Notes under the pieces: generated by a model
Told to the model about the DNA's origin: nothing
Databases searched by the model: none
The model's input: only the letters and a program-made list of their open reading frames with translations
Shown here: piece after piece, positions 1-9,965 of the stretch
How positions within the stretch are numbered: position 1 is the stretch's first letter
Layout of the letters: the number at the start of each line of letters is the position of its first letter
Assembly (NCBI GenBank): GCA_947184155.2
Contig: CAMXCT020003398.1
Location: 1-64,000 of the forward strand
Source of the DNA: Cladocopium goreaui
Taxonomy: Eukaryota > Sar > Dinophyceae > Suessiales > Symbiodiniaceae
Length of the DNA: 64,000 nt
Direction of reading: 5' to 3'
Translations under genes and position numbers: made by a program

Positions 1-2
1 CG

Positions 3-3000
3 CCCCCAAAGGGCGCTGCTGCTAGCGCACCGGGCTTCGGTCCAACCAATGCTAGTGCTGCGGGCACTCCCTGTGCAAACTCTCGTTTTGGGTCCATAGG
101 TCGTGCACCTCCACCGCAGCAGGTGTTGCCGCCAGGGTTGCCGCCACTTCCGTTGGCGCAACAGGGTTTAGTTGTTGACAATACCACATCTTATCACCAT
201 ATTGTTTCTGCTAATAGATCAGTTGATTCAGGTAGCTCAGAGTCCTCCTCGGATTCTGGTGAGTTCCACTCAGTGCGTGCCCCATTAGTCCTTACTGAAT
301 GTAGGATTTGTGGTGACCTCCATGAAGAGATCGAATGCCCGCATCTTACCATGAACCAACCCTATTTAGCCCCACAGCCACCTGCTGTTAACTACGCGGA
401 TGATGAAGAAGATACCATTAGGGTAAAATCCTTAGCTGACATGGTTTTTCCGAATCCACCAGAGAACGCAGGTCAAGCCCGTGGATATATCAATCAGGTG
501 TTGATGTCAATAGGCAAACTCCAAAAGACCCCCGGTAATGAAGTTTACCAATGGGCCCAAGAGTGCCTAACCAATGATGAAACTGTTCTTCAAGCCGATC
601 CTAGGTACCCCCGCACTGATCGAGAGATCGCTTCTAGGCTCATAAAGACCTGTAAGCGCGGTAGGTTTGGCCTTGTTTCTCAGCAAATGGTAGAAGCAGA
701 GCGCGCAGCTAGTGGTGCAATGCCTTGCGGGCGCGCGATGTTGCGTAAAATATTCAAACATTTCCAACTCGAGCGTGACCGCATCGGCATGCTTGGCGAG
801 CGAAATCTGTTGTCCCTTAAGGTCGCTGGTAACACGGTAGCTGACTTAGAAGCCTTTAGGGATAAGTATATTTACGTGATGTCTACCATCCCCTTAGAGG
901 ATATGCCGCGACAACAAACGCTGTTTAACCATCTCATCGACGAACTAGAGCGCAACGCCGTGATCGCCCCAAAAGTTGTTAAAGCTAGAGAAGCCCGACT
1001 AGATAGCCACCGTCGCACCACAGACTGGTTATGGTCTAAGGTTGATCTTGCCATCCAACTTGATCAGCAAAAGCGTAATCGCGCTGAGTTTGACAAGCAG
1101 CTGAAGTTGAAGCCTGCTGCCGGCTATGCCGGTACCCAACATACCCCCGATGATAAAATCGCTGGTGCCCCTGCACCGACCCCTAATCCCAAAGCTAAGG
1201 CTACGCCTAAAAGCCAGGGTTCAGGGGGGGGTAATCCTCAATCAAAGAAAACCCCTAAAAAGGAGGACGTGAAGGCAGCTCCTGCCCCAAAAGCGAAGCC
1301 CAAGGCTAAGCCATCCGGTCCAAAGCCGCCTCCGCCCAACCGAAAGGGCAACACGACCCCGCGTGGGGAAGAAGCTAGGAAAGTAGCAAAAATGAGCGCT
1401 TCCGAAAAAGCCAAAACCCCTTGCATGTTCTATGCATACAATGCATGCAAAGCTAAGTCGTGCGCGTTCCTCCACTCAGACACCAACAAGTATAAGGGAC
1501 CTCCTCCTAGAGCACTTGGTAAAAGTGGTAAAGCCCCTGCCAAAGCTGCTGCTAGTATGGCAACTGTCAGAATCCCAGAGGTCGCTGCCGATGGCGCGAC
1601 TAATAATCCTGACCCCATCAATGCCATGCCAATGAAGGCCTCCAAATCCATCCCTTGGCTTTGGGACACGGCCGCAGGTCGACACTTGATCGGACGCCAA
1701 GCCCTCACACCAGCCATGAAGGAGCACTTGCAGCAATCACCCAATCCTGTTGCTTTTGCTACCGGAGGTGGCAGCCAGCCTGGCCAAGAGTCACTAGCCT
1801 TTAATGGAAGTAAGATTCTTGAAGGTGAAGAGGTCTATGTCCTTAAAGAATGTCTTCCCGCACAAAGCATTGGTAAGACTGTCATAGATAAGGGTTACAT
1901 GTTTGTCTGGGATCCTAGAGAGAATGTCCCCTACTTGATAGCTCCAGAAAATATCAACAGGGGTAGGATGAAAGTTCCCCGGAACGCTAGAATCTGTGCA
2001 TCTAGGGTAGTTGAATATGTTCCCCAGTATGATGAAGAGTTGACCCCACGTCATTTTGTGCCCAGTGAGCACCTTGCTCCTGTCTCAACTGCCGTGCCAG
2101 CTCCACCTGTGGAAACTGATGCTCCCGCTGATGATGAAGAAGATCTTAATGACCCAGGCTATGCCCCTAGCTTTGGTGGTAGTGACCTTCCTAGTCCCTC
2201 AGAATTAGATGAAATTCTAGATCCCGAGCCTGTTGAGGACGCTGCTGGGCCCTCTAGCGCGTCGGAGCCTAAACACCCAATGGATGATAAGCTTTTGGTA
2301 GAGCTAGGTGATGGTGAGCCGCCTAAGGATGAAGTTCTAAAGCAGCAAGCCACTAGCCCTGAACATTTGCGTACCCATTTTCCCAAAAATCCCTACTGTC
2401 CTTTGTGCCACATAGCAAAAGATACCGCCATGAAGGTTTCACATATCAAAGATGGCAAAGCCGATGATTTTGTTGATCCCCCAAAGCAGCCGCTAGAGCA
2501 GCTCGCTACAGATGATGTTATCTTAGCTAAAGGGTCCGAACACATGGGTGTAGGTATAGGGGGAATAAGGTCGCATCATGTCATCCGCGATGCGTACTCC
2601 GGTGCGCGTGTTGCATACCCATTGTCCAAACGTACTGCTGACGCGCATGCTCGCAACTTTAGACATTTCTTAGGACTGCGTGGATCAGAGCTCACCACCC
2701 GAACGTTCATCAAAATGGACGAAGCAGGCGAGCTTGAGCAGGCGGCACATGCCGTAGGCATGGTTCCAGAAACCTCTTTGCCGAACAGATGGCCCCACAA
2801 TGCCATCCTCGAGAGAGATGTTCGAGAGGAGAAAGAATGTTGCCGCACTATTCACCTCCAATCTGGTCTTCCCTATGAGTATCACACATATAGCTATCCA
2901 TATGCTTGCCTTTCAATGTCCTTCGACAAGCCTTCAATAGCTGACCCCGACAAAACCCAATGGGAGTCGCTTACTAGGAATAAGTTTGATGGCATGAGGT

Positions 3001-6000
3001 TATGCTTTGGTCAGTTAGTGTATTACCGTAGGAAGTCACCCACCAAAAGGACTTTGGAGCCCAACATGTCACCTGGTCTGTTTTTGGGTTGGAGGATTGA
3101 TCCCGGTTTCAGATATAGAAATGTTCTTAGGGTGCTAGATTATCAAGAGTATCGCACTAGAGGTGGGAATTCAGCCGTTGATGTTCCAGAAGCAGAAATC
3201 TTTGTCCCTGAAGGTGATCCTGTTTTTCCAGTAGGTTTTTCACGCCACCAAGCTCTCATCAGGGGGGATAACCCAGATGATCTTAAATATGCCTTAAAGG
3301 ATGTGCCCTTCCCCAAGGAGGGCGGAATAGCCTCACCCTCTACACCAGGTCTCAAAAGTCGTTCTGTTTATATAACTGTAGACCGTATCCTTAAATGGAA
3401 AGAGACCCCTGGTTGCAAAGGCTGCACTGGCCATTCACGTGCGCACACTGATGAGTGCAGAGCCCGCTTCTCAATGTTGGTTGAAAAAGAAAAAGAAGCA
3501 GAAAGGGAAAAGAAAGCTCCACCACCTGAAAGCGAAACTGAAGCAGAAGACAAGGACGATGAAGCACATGGCATCATCTTCCGTGGTGAGGAGATCTCTG
3601 ACCCCATTCCCTCACACCTCTCCGCAGAGGACAAAGAACTTTTCGATGAAATTTTCATAAGAGGTGAGGTTCCAGGGTCAGCCGAACCCAGTGCTCCGCC
3701 TGAGCATGCCGTTCCTGTTTCTGGTGTAGCTATTCTTCCCCAAGTTGCCAATCGATGTTCCGACCTATGTCAAAAATCGCTGCCTGTTTTTGGTTGCCCC
3801 GCTGTAGGTAAGCCAACTAACCGCGATAATCGTAGGAGCCGGAAAGCTGCCAAGAAAGCTTCCAGACCCAATGCCAAGTCAACCATGTTTGAATTTGCTT
3901 GTTCTGAGGACTCCCAGATGGGTTTTACTCACCAAGAATATGGCATTAATCATGTTAGACTTTGTAAGGATAGGATAGACCTGGGAGATGAGACACAATG
4001 TGAGCAGCTAGACTATCAGATAGATGAAGCCGCTCAGGTTGCACCTCCACATATGTGGGCCTCTATCCCTTGCACATCCGGATCCCCTTGGCAGTACATC
4101 AATAGGAAGAAGGGTGGTGCCGCATTCATGAGGAAGCTTGCCCACCAGGTCAAAGAGTCCAAACGGTTGTTTAAGAGTTTTTCCAAACGCGCTGAAAGGG
4201 TTCTCAATCACGGTGGTACTGTAACGTTTGAATGGCCAAGACCTTGCTCTGGCTGGAAAAGGCCTGACGTTGTAGCATTCTTTGAGAAACATCCCCAGTT
4301 TATGACCGTTGGTTTTGAAGGGTGTACCGTAGGCTTAACCGACAGAAATGGTTACCCCATCAAAAAGCCATGGAAACTCAAGACCACTTCTCCCCGAATT
4401 GTAGAGGCGTTTCAAGACATGCGGTGCCGATGCCAGCAACCTCATTCCAGATGTGAGGGAGCTGAGACCACTCGCTCCGCAATGTATCCGCCCCAAATGA
4501 CTAATCTAATTGCGCAAGCTTTGTATCCTTCAAAATGTGCTCAGCAGTCCGTTCCTGCTATGCCTTGCCGACCGGCAACTAGCGAACCTCAACCCCATAG
4601 GGAAATTGAGCAACATCTTAAGCACGTATCCCCATTAGCTGGTTTTGAAGATTTAGCCCTAGCTGTTGAATCAGTTCCCACCGCTAATAGGCTGGTTACA
4701 GAACTTCTTGACCATGAACAATTGATCGCACAAGCCCTCCACCTGGAGGACCCTAAGGCGCCAACGCCTGAGATCAAAGCAATGGTCACCAAGCTCTTAT
4801 CCCGTGCGGAGATGCTGTCCAACCCCAAGGCCCTTGAGGCAATTCGCGCCGAAGCCGATGGTTTGGTTAAGGCTGGTACCTGGGATCTTGGCTCGGTCCG
4901 CGAGAAGGAAGATGTACGCAAAGAAGCTAAGGCTTCGGGTGTGTCAGTGCACTTTGGTCAACTCATGACCATCGCGTCCATTAAATTCTACGAGCTTGCA
5001 GACCACCTTCACAAAATGAAGGGGCGCATCGTGTACAGAGGAGACTGCGCAAAGGACGAGCACGGTGCAGCCGCAGTTTACCAAGAACTCGGCGCAAACC
5101 CCACCTCCGTCCAAGGGCTAAACGCCTGCCTGGCGTACGGGTCGCTGCCGGGTAACCGCGCGACGGCTGCAGACGCAGTCAAAGCTTACGTCCAAGCACT
5201 GTTATCTTCCAAATACAAAACCTGGATTGAGCTTCCCCCGGAGCTCCGCCCTAAGTATTGGAAACAACAGTTTGTTAAGCCCGTAGTCCTCTTAATTAAA
5301 GCCTTATACGGTCATCCTGATGCCGGAGGCCTGTGGGAACAACACCTGAAAGTCATCATCAAGAACCTTGGTGGACAGGAAGTTCTAGAATACCCAGGAA
5401 ACTTTTACTTCCCAGATACAAAGTTACTTTTGTCAACCTACGTAGACGATTTAACTCTAGCTGGCCCCGCCGACCAGCATGATGCATTCTGGAGTAAGTT
5501 AACTTCCGTGGTAGACATAGAGCCCCCAGAGCCCATCTATAGGATTCTTGGACGCAACCATGTTGTTACCCCACTTTCCAAGACCGAAGGTCATGAAAAA
5601 TGTGCAGCCTTCCAATCCCAAACTGGCATGGTTTTTGATATGGCAGACTACGCTCAGCAGACCGTAGATTTGTATAAATCAATAACTGGCGTCACCAAAC
5701 TCAAGCATGCCGCTACGCCATTTCCACCTGAGGGATCCATCACCATTGAGGATGATGAAACTAAAGGGGAACTAGCTCCAAATGCATGTAAGATTTTGAT
5801 GAGAGCCCTTTGGTTAGGTAGACTTGCACGTCCCGACATCATCAAGCCTATCAATGATCTGGCCACAAAGGTCCAGTCGTGGTCCAGAGGGGATGATAAG
5901 AAGGTCCTAAGATTAATCCAGTATATAGCCTCAACCCCACACTATAGGTTAGTAGGTACCATTCAGGACAAGCCTGAAGACCTAGAGCTCAGACTGTTTG

Positions 6001-6515
6001 TCGATGCCGACTTCGCCGGCGACAGATCAACTGCACGCTCAACCTCTGGTGGCTTCTTGGCTTTAACTGGCCCTAGTTCCTTCTTCCCACTTGCATGGAT
6101 TAGCAAGCGCCAAACATCCACTTCTAGATCGACCACGGAAAGCGAGGTTGTTAGTTTAGCCCATTCGCTTTATCAAGAAGGCTTGCCTGCCTTACAGTTA
6201 TGGGAGCTGTTGCTTGCACGCTCCGTAACCCTTAGGGTCCACGAAGATAACCAAGCAACAATCCTAGTTGTGAAGAAAGGATATAGTCCCAAGCTTCGCC
6301 ATATAACTAGAACACACAAAGTAAATTTGTCTTGCCTGTCTGAAATCTTCAGAGATGACTCTGCGGAAATAGAGTACGTCCACACCGACGATCAGGCGGC
6401 AGACATATTCACCAAGGCATTGCCTCCACACAAATGGGCAGCAGCACTAATCCTGTTAGGAATTCGTACTGATCTTCCCTTAGACCTGAAATCCAAAAAG
6501 CATAGGTCGCTGTGA
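3..6515 (+). CDS. Copia-type gag-pol polyprotein (5' partial, intact frame)
   Basis: The frame is open from the window edge to TGA at 6,513, so the true start lies upstream; the first internal ATGs are not evidence of a start. In order: a C-x2-C-x3-H-x4-C knuckle (about 300-345); a helical gag-like region; a lysine/proline-rich linker; a C-x7-C-x4-C-x3-H finger (1,423-1,476); a protease-like WDTAAG (about 1,660); integrase H/C zinc residues (about 2,360-2,410) with acidic candidates at 2,510s, 2,718 and 2,811 (PHNAILERD); a spacer with IPCTSGSPW and FEWPRPC; reverse transcriptase with aspartate at 5,172 and YVDD at 5,439-5,450; RNase H with FVDADFAGD, TESE, EDNQA and DQAADIFTKAL (about 6,000-6,425). 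The expected copia catalytic residues are present in reverse transcriptase and RNase H. The protein makes and integrates the cDNA copy of the element. The frame has no stop or shift. Confidence 0.93.
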   Translation, partial: PPKGAAASAPGFGPTNASAAGTPCANSRFGSIGRAPPPQQVLPPGLPPLPLAQQGLVVDNTTSYHHIVSANRSVDSGSSESSSDSGEFHSVRAPLVLTECRICGDLHEEIECPHLTMNQPYLAPQPPAVNYADDEEDTIRVKSLADMVFPNPPENAGQARGYINQVLMSIGKLQKTPGNEVYQWAQECLTNDETVLQADPRYPRTDREIASRLIKTCKRGRFGLVSQQMVEAERAASGAMPCGRAMLRKIFKHFQLERDRIGMLGERNLLSLKVAGNTVADLEAFRDKYIYVMSTIPLEDMPRQQTLFNHLIDELERNAVIAPKVVKAREARLDSHRRTTDWLWSKVDLAIQLDQQKRNRAEFDKQLKLKPAAGYAGTQHTPDDKIAGAPAPTPNPKAKATPKSQGSGGGNPQSKKTPKKEDVKAAPAPKAKPKAKPSGPKPPPPNRKGNTTPRGEEARKVAKMSASEKAKTPCMFYAYNACKAKSCAFLHSDTNKYKGPPPRALGKSGKAPAKAAASMATVRIPEVAADGATNNPDPINAMPMKASKSIPWLWDTAAGRHLIGRQALTPAMKEHLQQSPNPVAFATGGGSQPGQESLAFNGSKILEGEEVYVLKECLPAQSIGKTVIDKGYMFVWDPRENVPYLIAPENINRGRMKVPRNARICASRVVEYVPQYDEELTPRHFVPSEHLAPVSTAVPAPPVETDAPADDEEDLNDPGYAPSFGGSDLPSPSELDEILDPEPVEDAAGPSSASEPKHPMDDKLLVELGDGEPPKDEVLKQQATSPEHLRTHFPKNPYCPLCHIAKDTAMKVSHIKDGKADDFVDPPKQPLEQLATDDVILAKGSEHMGVGIGGIRSHHVIRDAYSGARVAYPLSKRTADAHARNFRHFLGLRGSELTTRTFIKMDEAGELEQAAHAVGMVPETSLPNRWPHNAILERDVREEKECCRTIHLQSGLPYEYHTYSYPYACLSMSFDKPSIADPDKTQWESLTRNKFDGMRLCFGQLVYYRRKSPTKRTLEPNMSPGLFLGWRIDPGFRYRNVLRVLDYQEYRTRGGNSAVDVPEAEIFVPEGDPVFPVGFSRHQALIRGDNPDDLKYALKDVPFPKEGGIASPSTPGLKSRSVYITVDRILKWKETPGCKGCTGHSRAHTDECRARFSMLVEKEKEAEREKKAPPPESETEAEDKDDEAHGIIFRGEEISDPIPSHLSAEDKELFDEIFIRGEVPGSAEPSAPPEHAVPVSGVAILPQVANRCSDLCQKSLPVFGCPAVGKPTNRDNRRSRKAAKKASRPNAKSTMFEFACSEDSQMGFTHQEYGINHVRLCKDRIDLGDETQCEQLDYQIDEAAQVAPPHMWASIPCTSGSPWQYINRKKGGAAFMRKLAHQVKESKRLFKSFSKRAERVLNHGGTVTFEWPRPCSGWKRPDVVAFFEKHPQFMTVGFEGCTVGLTDRNGYPIKKPWKLKTTSPRIVEAFQDMRCRCQQPHSRCEGAETTRSAMYPPQMTNLIAQALYPSKCAQQSVPAMPCRPATSEPQPHREIEQHLKHVSPLAGFEDLALAVESVPTANRLVTELLDHEQLIAQALHLEDPKAPTPEIKAMVTKLLSRAEMLSNPKALEAIRAEADGLVKAGTWDLGSVREKEDVRKEAKASGVSVHFGQLMTIASIKFYELADHLHKMKGRIVYRGDCAKDEHGAAAVYQELGANPTSVQGLNACLAYGSLPGNRATAADAVKAYVQALLSSKYKTWIELPPELRPKYWKQQFVKPVVLLIKALYGHPDAGGLWEQHLKVIIKNLGGQEVLEYPGNFYFPDTKLLLSTYVDDLTLAGPADQHDAFWSKLTSVVDIEPPEPIYRILGRNHVVTPLSKTEGHEKCAAFQSQTGMVFDMADYAQQTVDLYKSITGVTKLKHAATPFPPEGSITIEDDETKGELAPNACKILMRALWLGRLARPDIIKPINDLATKVQSWSRGDDKKVLRLIQYIASTPHYRLVGTIQDKPEDLELRLFVDADFAGDRSTARSTSGGFLALTGPSSFFPLAWISKRQTSTSRSTTESEVVSLAHSLYQEGLPALQLWELLLARSVTLRVHEDNQATILVVKKGYSPKLRHITRTHKVNLSCLSEIFRDDSAEIEYVHTDDQAADIFTKALPPHKWAAALILLGIRTDLPLDLKSKKHRSL
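5439..5450 (+). other. Reverse transcriptase YVDD catalytic box
   Basis: TAC GTA GAC GAT encodes YVDD, the metal-binding pair of the reverse transcriptase palm. The partner aspartate is at 5,172-5,174 (DAVKAY). All three acidic residues are intact. Confidence 0.9.
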
Positions 6516-6574
6516 ACGTCCGTTCACGCGACAGTAGATGCCTAGGATACTGCCAATGCGCAGTGCGTGTGGAA

Positions 6575-6589
6575 CAGGCGAGGGGGGAG
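6575..6589 (+). other. Polypurine tract of element 1
   Basis: The purine run aggcgaggggggag lies directly before TTGAAATATAC. A polypurine tract immediately 5' of the 3' LTR primes plus-strand DNA synthesis in LTR retroelements. One C interrupts it. Confidence 0.65.
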
Positions 6590-6860
6590 TTGAAATATAC
6601 CGACCCCTGAGCCCCACCATGTATAGCATAGGTAGTAGGTCCAGTGTGTAGGTAGTTATGCCTTAGCTATGAGTCCAACATACCCCAAGTAGTACATCCA
6701 ATATATGTACAGATATAGCACCACATGTATAGAAGCGTTATACATGTAGAGTAGTCACACTTTAGGTAGGGAGTCCCCAATCCAACAATTACCGGGTTGG
6801 GTATAACTCCGCTATTCGACGGTATGGCTCAAGTGCCTTCGAGAAAAGGTGCTTGTTGTT
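6590..6860 (+). repeat. 3' LTR of element 1 (end uncertain)
   Basis: It starts TGAAATATAC directly after the polypurine tract. Blocks of it recur in the same order at 52,058-52,330: the start, TATAGAAGCGTT-like, GTAGTCA-like, a GGGTTGGGT/GGGTCGGGT box and GGCTCAAG. This is the behaviour of related LTRs. The end is inferred from loss of similarity, because no second copy of this exact LTR lies in the window. Confidence 0.55.
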
Positions 6861-7010
6861 TATTTTCATGCAGGGTTTACCGGATTGGGTTTCCTCCTTT
6901 TTGTGGGTGCCTGGTTCGTCCCCCTGTTTGACTATGTACCGCCTGTTCGAACACGTGGCACATTTAGCAAAACCATTGTGTATTTTTTTGAAACCCCCAT
7001 TTCAGGAAAA

Positions 7011-8590
7011 ACATGTTGTATTCAAATTTGCAACCAAGCAAAACAGTTTTTTTACACACAAGAAACCTTTACAAACAAAGCAGCTTGTACACAAGAGAAA
7101 CCTTTCAAACAAACCAGCTCTTACACACAAGAAACCTTTCAAACAAGGCAGTTTTTACACACAGCAAGCCTTTCAAACAAAGCAGTTTTCAAACACAACA
7201 AACCTTCAAACAAAGCCGTTTTTGGGTTCATACGCCTTTCAAACAAAGCAGCATTCACACACCAACAGGCTTTGAAATAACGCAGTTTTTACACACAAGA
7301 AACCTTTCAAACAAAGCAGTTTGTGGACACACAAGAAGCCTTTCAAACAAAACAAATTTTACACACAACACACCTTTTAAACAAACCAGCTGTTACGCAC
7401 AGAAGTTTCTTCGACAAAGTAGTTTTGACACAAAAACCTTTCAAACAAAGCACATTTTCCACACAACATGTTTTTCAAACAAAGCAGTTTGTGGACACAC
7501 AAGAAGCCTTTCAAACAAAACAAATTTAAACACAAGAAACCTCGCAAACAAGGCAGTTTTTGCACACAACACCCCTTTAAACAAAGCAGTTTCTACACAC
7601 AAAATCTTTTCAAACAAAGTAACTTTCATACACAAAAAACCTTTCAAACAGAGCAACAACAAGCCTTTCAAACAAAGCAGCTTTTACAACTCCAAACAAA
7701 GCAACTTTTACACACAAGAAGCCTTTCAAACAAAGCAACTTGTACACAAGAGAAATCCTTCAAACAAAGCAGTTGGTAAACACAAGAAACCTTTCAAACA
7801 AAGCAATTTGTGGACACACAAGAAACCTCTCAAACAAAGCAGCTTGTACACACAACACGCCTTTTAAACAAAGCAGCTTTTACACACAGAAGCCTCTCAA
7901 ACAAAGAAGCTTTTACATACAAAAAACCCTTTCAAACAAAGCAGGTTGTGGACACACAAGAAGCCTTTCAAACAAAGCAGCTTTTCCACACAAGAAACCT
8001 TTCAAACAAAGCAGCTTTTACACACAAGAAACCTCTCAAACAAAGTAGCTTTCACATACTGCACAATGTACAAAAAACCTTTCAAACAAAGCAGTTCGTG
8101 GACACTGAAGAAGCCTTTCAAACAAACAAATTTTACAAACAACACACCTTTTAAACAAAGCAGCTTTTACACACAGAAGCCTCTTAAACGAAGCAGTTTC
8201 TACACACAGAAGCCTCTCAAACAAACTAGTTTTAACACCCAAAGACCTTTCAAACAAAGCAGCTTTTCCACACTTCCAGCTTTTCAAACAAAGCAGAGTT
8301 TACACACAAGAAGCCTTTCAAACAAAGCTGCTTTTACACACAAGAAACCTTTCAAACAAAGTAGCCCTCACAAACAAGAAACCTTTCAAGCGAAGCAGCG
8401 CTTCCACACAAAAAGCCTTTCAATCAAACCAGCTTTTACACACAAGAAGCCTTTCAAACAAGCAGCTTTTGCAAACAGAGAACCTTTCAAACAGAGCAGT
8501 TTTTACTCACAACAAGCCTTTTAACCAGCTGTCACACACAACAAGCCTCTCAAACAAAGCAGCTTTTACACACAGAAAACTTTCAAAGAG
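7011..8590. repeat. 34-bp minisatellite, about 45 degenerate units
   Basis: The unit is roughly AAACAAAGCAG followed by CTTTTACACACAAGAAACCTTTC, 34 bp. It is repeated with substitutions and small indels for about 1.6 kb. Because 34 is not a multiple of 3 and the unit lacks stops, all three forward frames stay open for long stretches. The resulting 100-280 codon reading frames are artefacts of the repeat. It starts about 150 bp beyond the LTR of element 1. Confidence 0.93.
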
Positions 8591-9044
8591 GAGCTTATTA
8601 CCTTTTTTCTCCATTATATCTAACATTGTCTGAAGGAAACAACAGAGTTTTCCACATTACAAATTTGTCGTAAACCTAGAAATTACCACCAAGGCCAGAT
8701 CCCTTAAATAAGGTCTCCAGAAGTTCCTCCTGGATACCTTATTTAAGAAAATCCTGGAGACCTTATTTAAGGACTCTCCTTATTTAAGGACTTTTGGAGG
8801 CTCTGGGTCTGCGTTAACCCCTTCCCACGACTTTTTCCACGGTTTCATGCAAAATGAAATCTCTGCAGCAACAAACGTTTTGCTGTGCATGTCCTATTTT
8901 TCAGCCTTTGGACACCGTTTGACCGGTCTTGGGGCCGTTTGACCAGTCTTGGAGCCACAATTTTTCAGGACAATCGCAATGATGACATTTGTCCTGAAAA
9001 AACCGCGCGAACAGCTTTGAAAAAGCCGCATGAACAGCTCTGCA
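8591..9044. other. Intergenic stretch with a palindrome cluster
   Basis: No coding sequence is supported here. The stretch contains the inverted repeat at 8,702-8,772 and extra CCTTATTTAAG copies near 8,737 and 8,778. From about 9,045 the sequence grades into the 67-bp satellite. Confidence 0.6.
8702..8772. repeat. 19-bp perfect inverted repeat with 33-bp loop
   Basis: CCTTAAATAAGGTCTCCAG (8,702-8,720) is the exact reverse complement of 8,754-8,772. A third arm CCTTATTTAAG lies in the loop (8,737) and a fourth just outside. It could fold as a hairpin or be a small MITE remnant. No function can be assigned. Confidence 0.85.
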
Positions 9045-9610
9045 TTGAGCTCTCCCCAAGCTATTATCCACGGCTTGAATGTTGTCTTGCGCCTTCCCAG
9101 CGAAGCTCTCCGCAGGCTATTTGCAGGGTTTCGTGTCCGTCCAGCATGCTGTATCGCATCTCCCGGCGAAGCTTTCCGCAAGCTATTTGCACGGTTTCGT
9201 GCCCGTCCAGCATGCTGTATCGCATCTTCCAGCGAAGCTCTCCGCAAACTATTTCGTGTCCGTCCAGCATGCTGTATCGCTCCCTCCAAGCGAAGCTCCC
9301 CCCAAGCTATTTCCACAGTTTCGTGTCCGTCCAACATGCTGTATCGCTCCCTCCCGGCGAAGCTTTCCGCAAGCTATTTGCACGGTTTCGTGCCCGTCCA
9401 GCATGCTGTATCGCTCCTTCCCGGCGAAGCTTTCCGCAAGCTATTTCCACGGTTTGGTGTCCGTCCAGCATGCTCTATCGCTTCCTCCCAGCGAAGCTTT
9501 CCGCAGGCTATTTCCACGGTTTGGTGTCCGTCCAGCATGCTGTATCGCATCTTCCAGCGAAGCTTTCCGCAAGCTATTTCCACGGTTTCGTGTCCGTCCA
9601 GCATGCTGTA
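9045..9610. repeat. 67-bp satellite, left part (about 8 units)
   Basis: The unit contains CAGCATGCTGTATCGC, CCAGCGAAGCTTTCCGCAAG and CTATTTCCACGGTTTCGTGT; its length is 67 bp. Units differ by a few substitutions. The array ends abruptly at ...CAGCATGCTGTA, where the DNA transposon starts, and resumes with TATCGCTCCC at 17,869. The unit is open in three forward frames, so long reading frames here are artefacts. Confidence 0.93.
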
Positions 9611-9644
9611 CCCAGAGAGCGCTTTATTGGAAAGAATCAATAAA
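9611..9644 (+). repeat. Left terminal inverted repeat of the transposon
   Basis: 34 bp, identical to the reverse complement of 17,835-17,868. It starts CCCAGAGAGC. Similarity stops at base 35 (G versus A). Confidence 0.97.
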
Positions 9645-9780
9645 GTTATTGATTTTCATCAGAGTTATTGAAATGAGGTTTTTATTGGTATAAACCAATA
9701 ATCTTATTGGTTTGTATTTCAATAAAGTTATTGGTTTGTACCAATAAGGTTTGCAGGCTGCAACCAATAAAGCTTATTGG
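9622..9780. repeat. Left subterminal TTATTGG/CCAATAA repeats
   Basis: About eight copies of the 7-mer TTATTGG or its complement lie in 160 bp, several as facing pairs (for example ACCAATAATCTTATTGGT near 9,693). Clustered subterminal motifs in both orientations are usual transposase-binding sites in DNA transposons; binding here is inferred. Confidence 0.85.
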
Positions 9781-9912
9781 TTGCTTCTGGCAACATGCAT
9801 GCCATCCACATGTAAGTTTCAGCCAGCTATATATCCAGCAGCTCTGTTGTGGCTCCAACGGTGTGGTGTGTTTACACCTTTTTTGAGATTGGCTTGCAAA
9901 GGCCATTGCAAA

Positions 9913-9945
9913 GCCCTGCAGAAGGGCAAGCCTTGCATAAGGGTA
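9913..9945 (+). repeat. Hairpin cluster a (upstream of gene 1)
   Basis: GCCCTGCAGAAGGGC, then a weaker GCCTTGCATAAGGGT copy. It lies 21 nt before the gene 1 ATG. Confidence 0.75.
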
Positions 9946-9965
9946 GCCTGGACCTAGCAAAAGCC

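Larger units (their letters stand above)
1..6860 (+). mobile_element. Ty1/copia-like LTR retroelement, 3' part (element 1)
   Basis: The window opens inside a copia-type retroelement. Domain order in the single reading frame is gag-like, CCCH zinc finger, protease, integrase, a methyltransferase-like spacer, reverse transcriptase and RNase H. Integrase before reverse transcriptase is the Ty1/copia order. A polypurine tract and an LTR beginning TGAAATATAC follow the stop codon. The 5' LTR and primer site lie outside the window. The intact frame suggests recent activity; this is inference. The 3' limit of the LTR is not resolved. Confidence 0.85.

Noticed and set aside
6849..7280. Coding frames directly after the LTR of element 1
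   Set aside because: They run mainly into the 34-bp minisatellite, and two overlapping frames are equally open.
7011..8590. CRISPR-like array or large repeat protein
   Set aside because: There are no unique spacers between identical repeats; the whole 34-bp unit is repeated and degenerate. Open frames arise because the unit lacks stops.
9079..9693. Proteins of 200-250 residues over the 67-bp satellite
   Set aside because: The frames repeat the same peptide in three registers of a non-triplet satellite. No start context, and the array is cut by a transposon.
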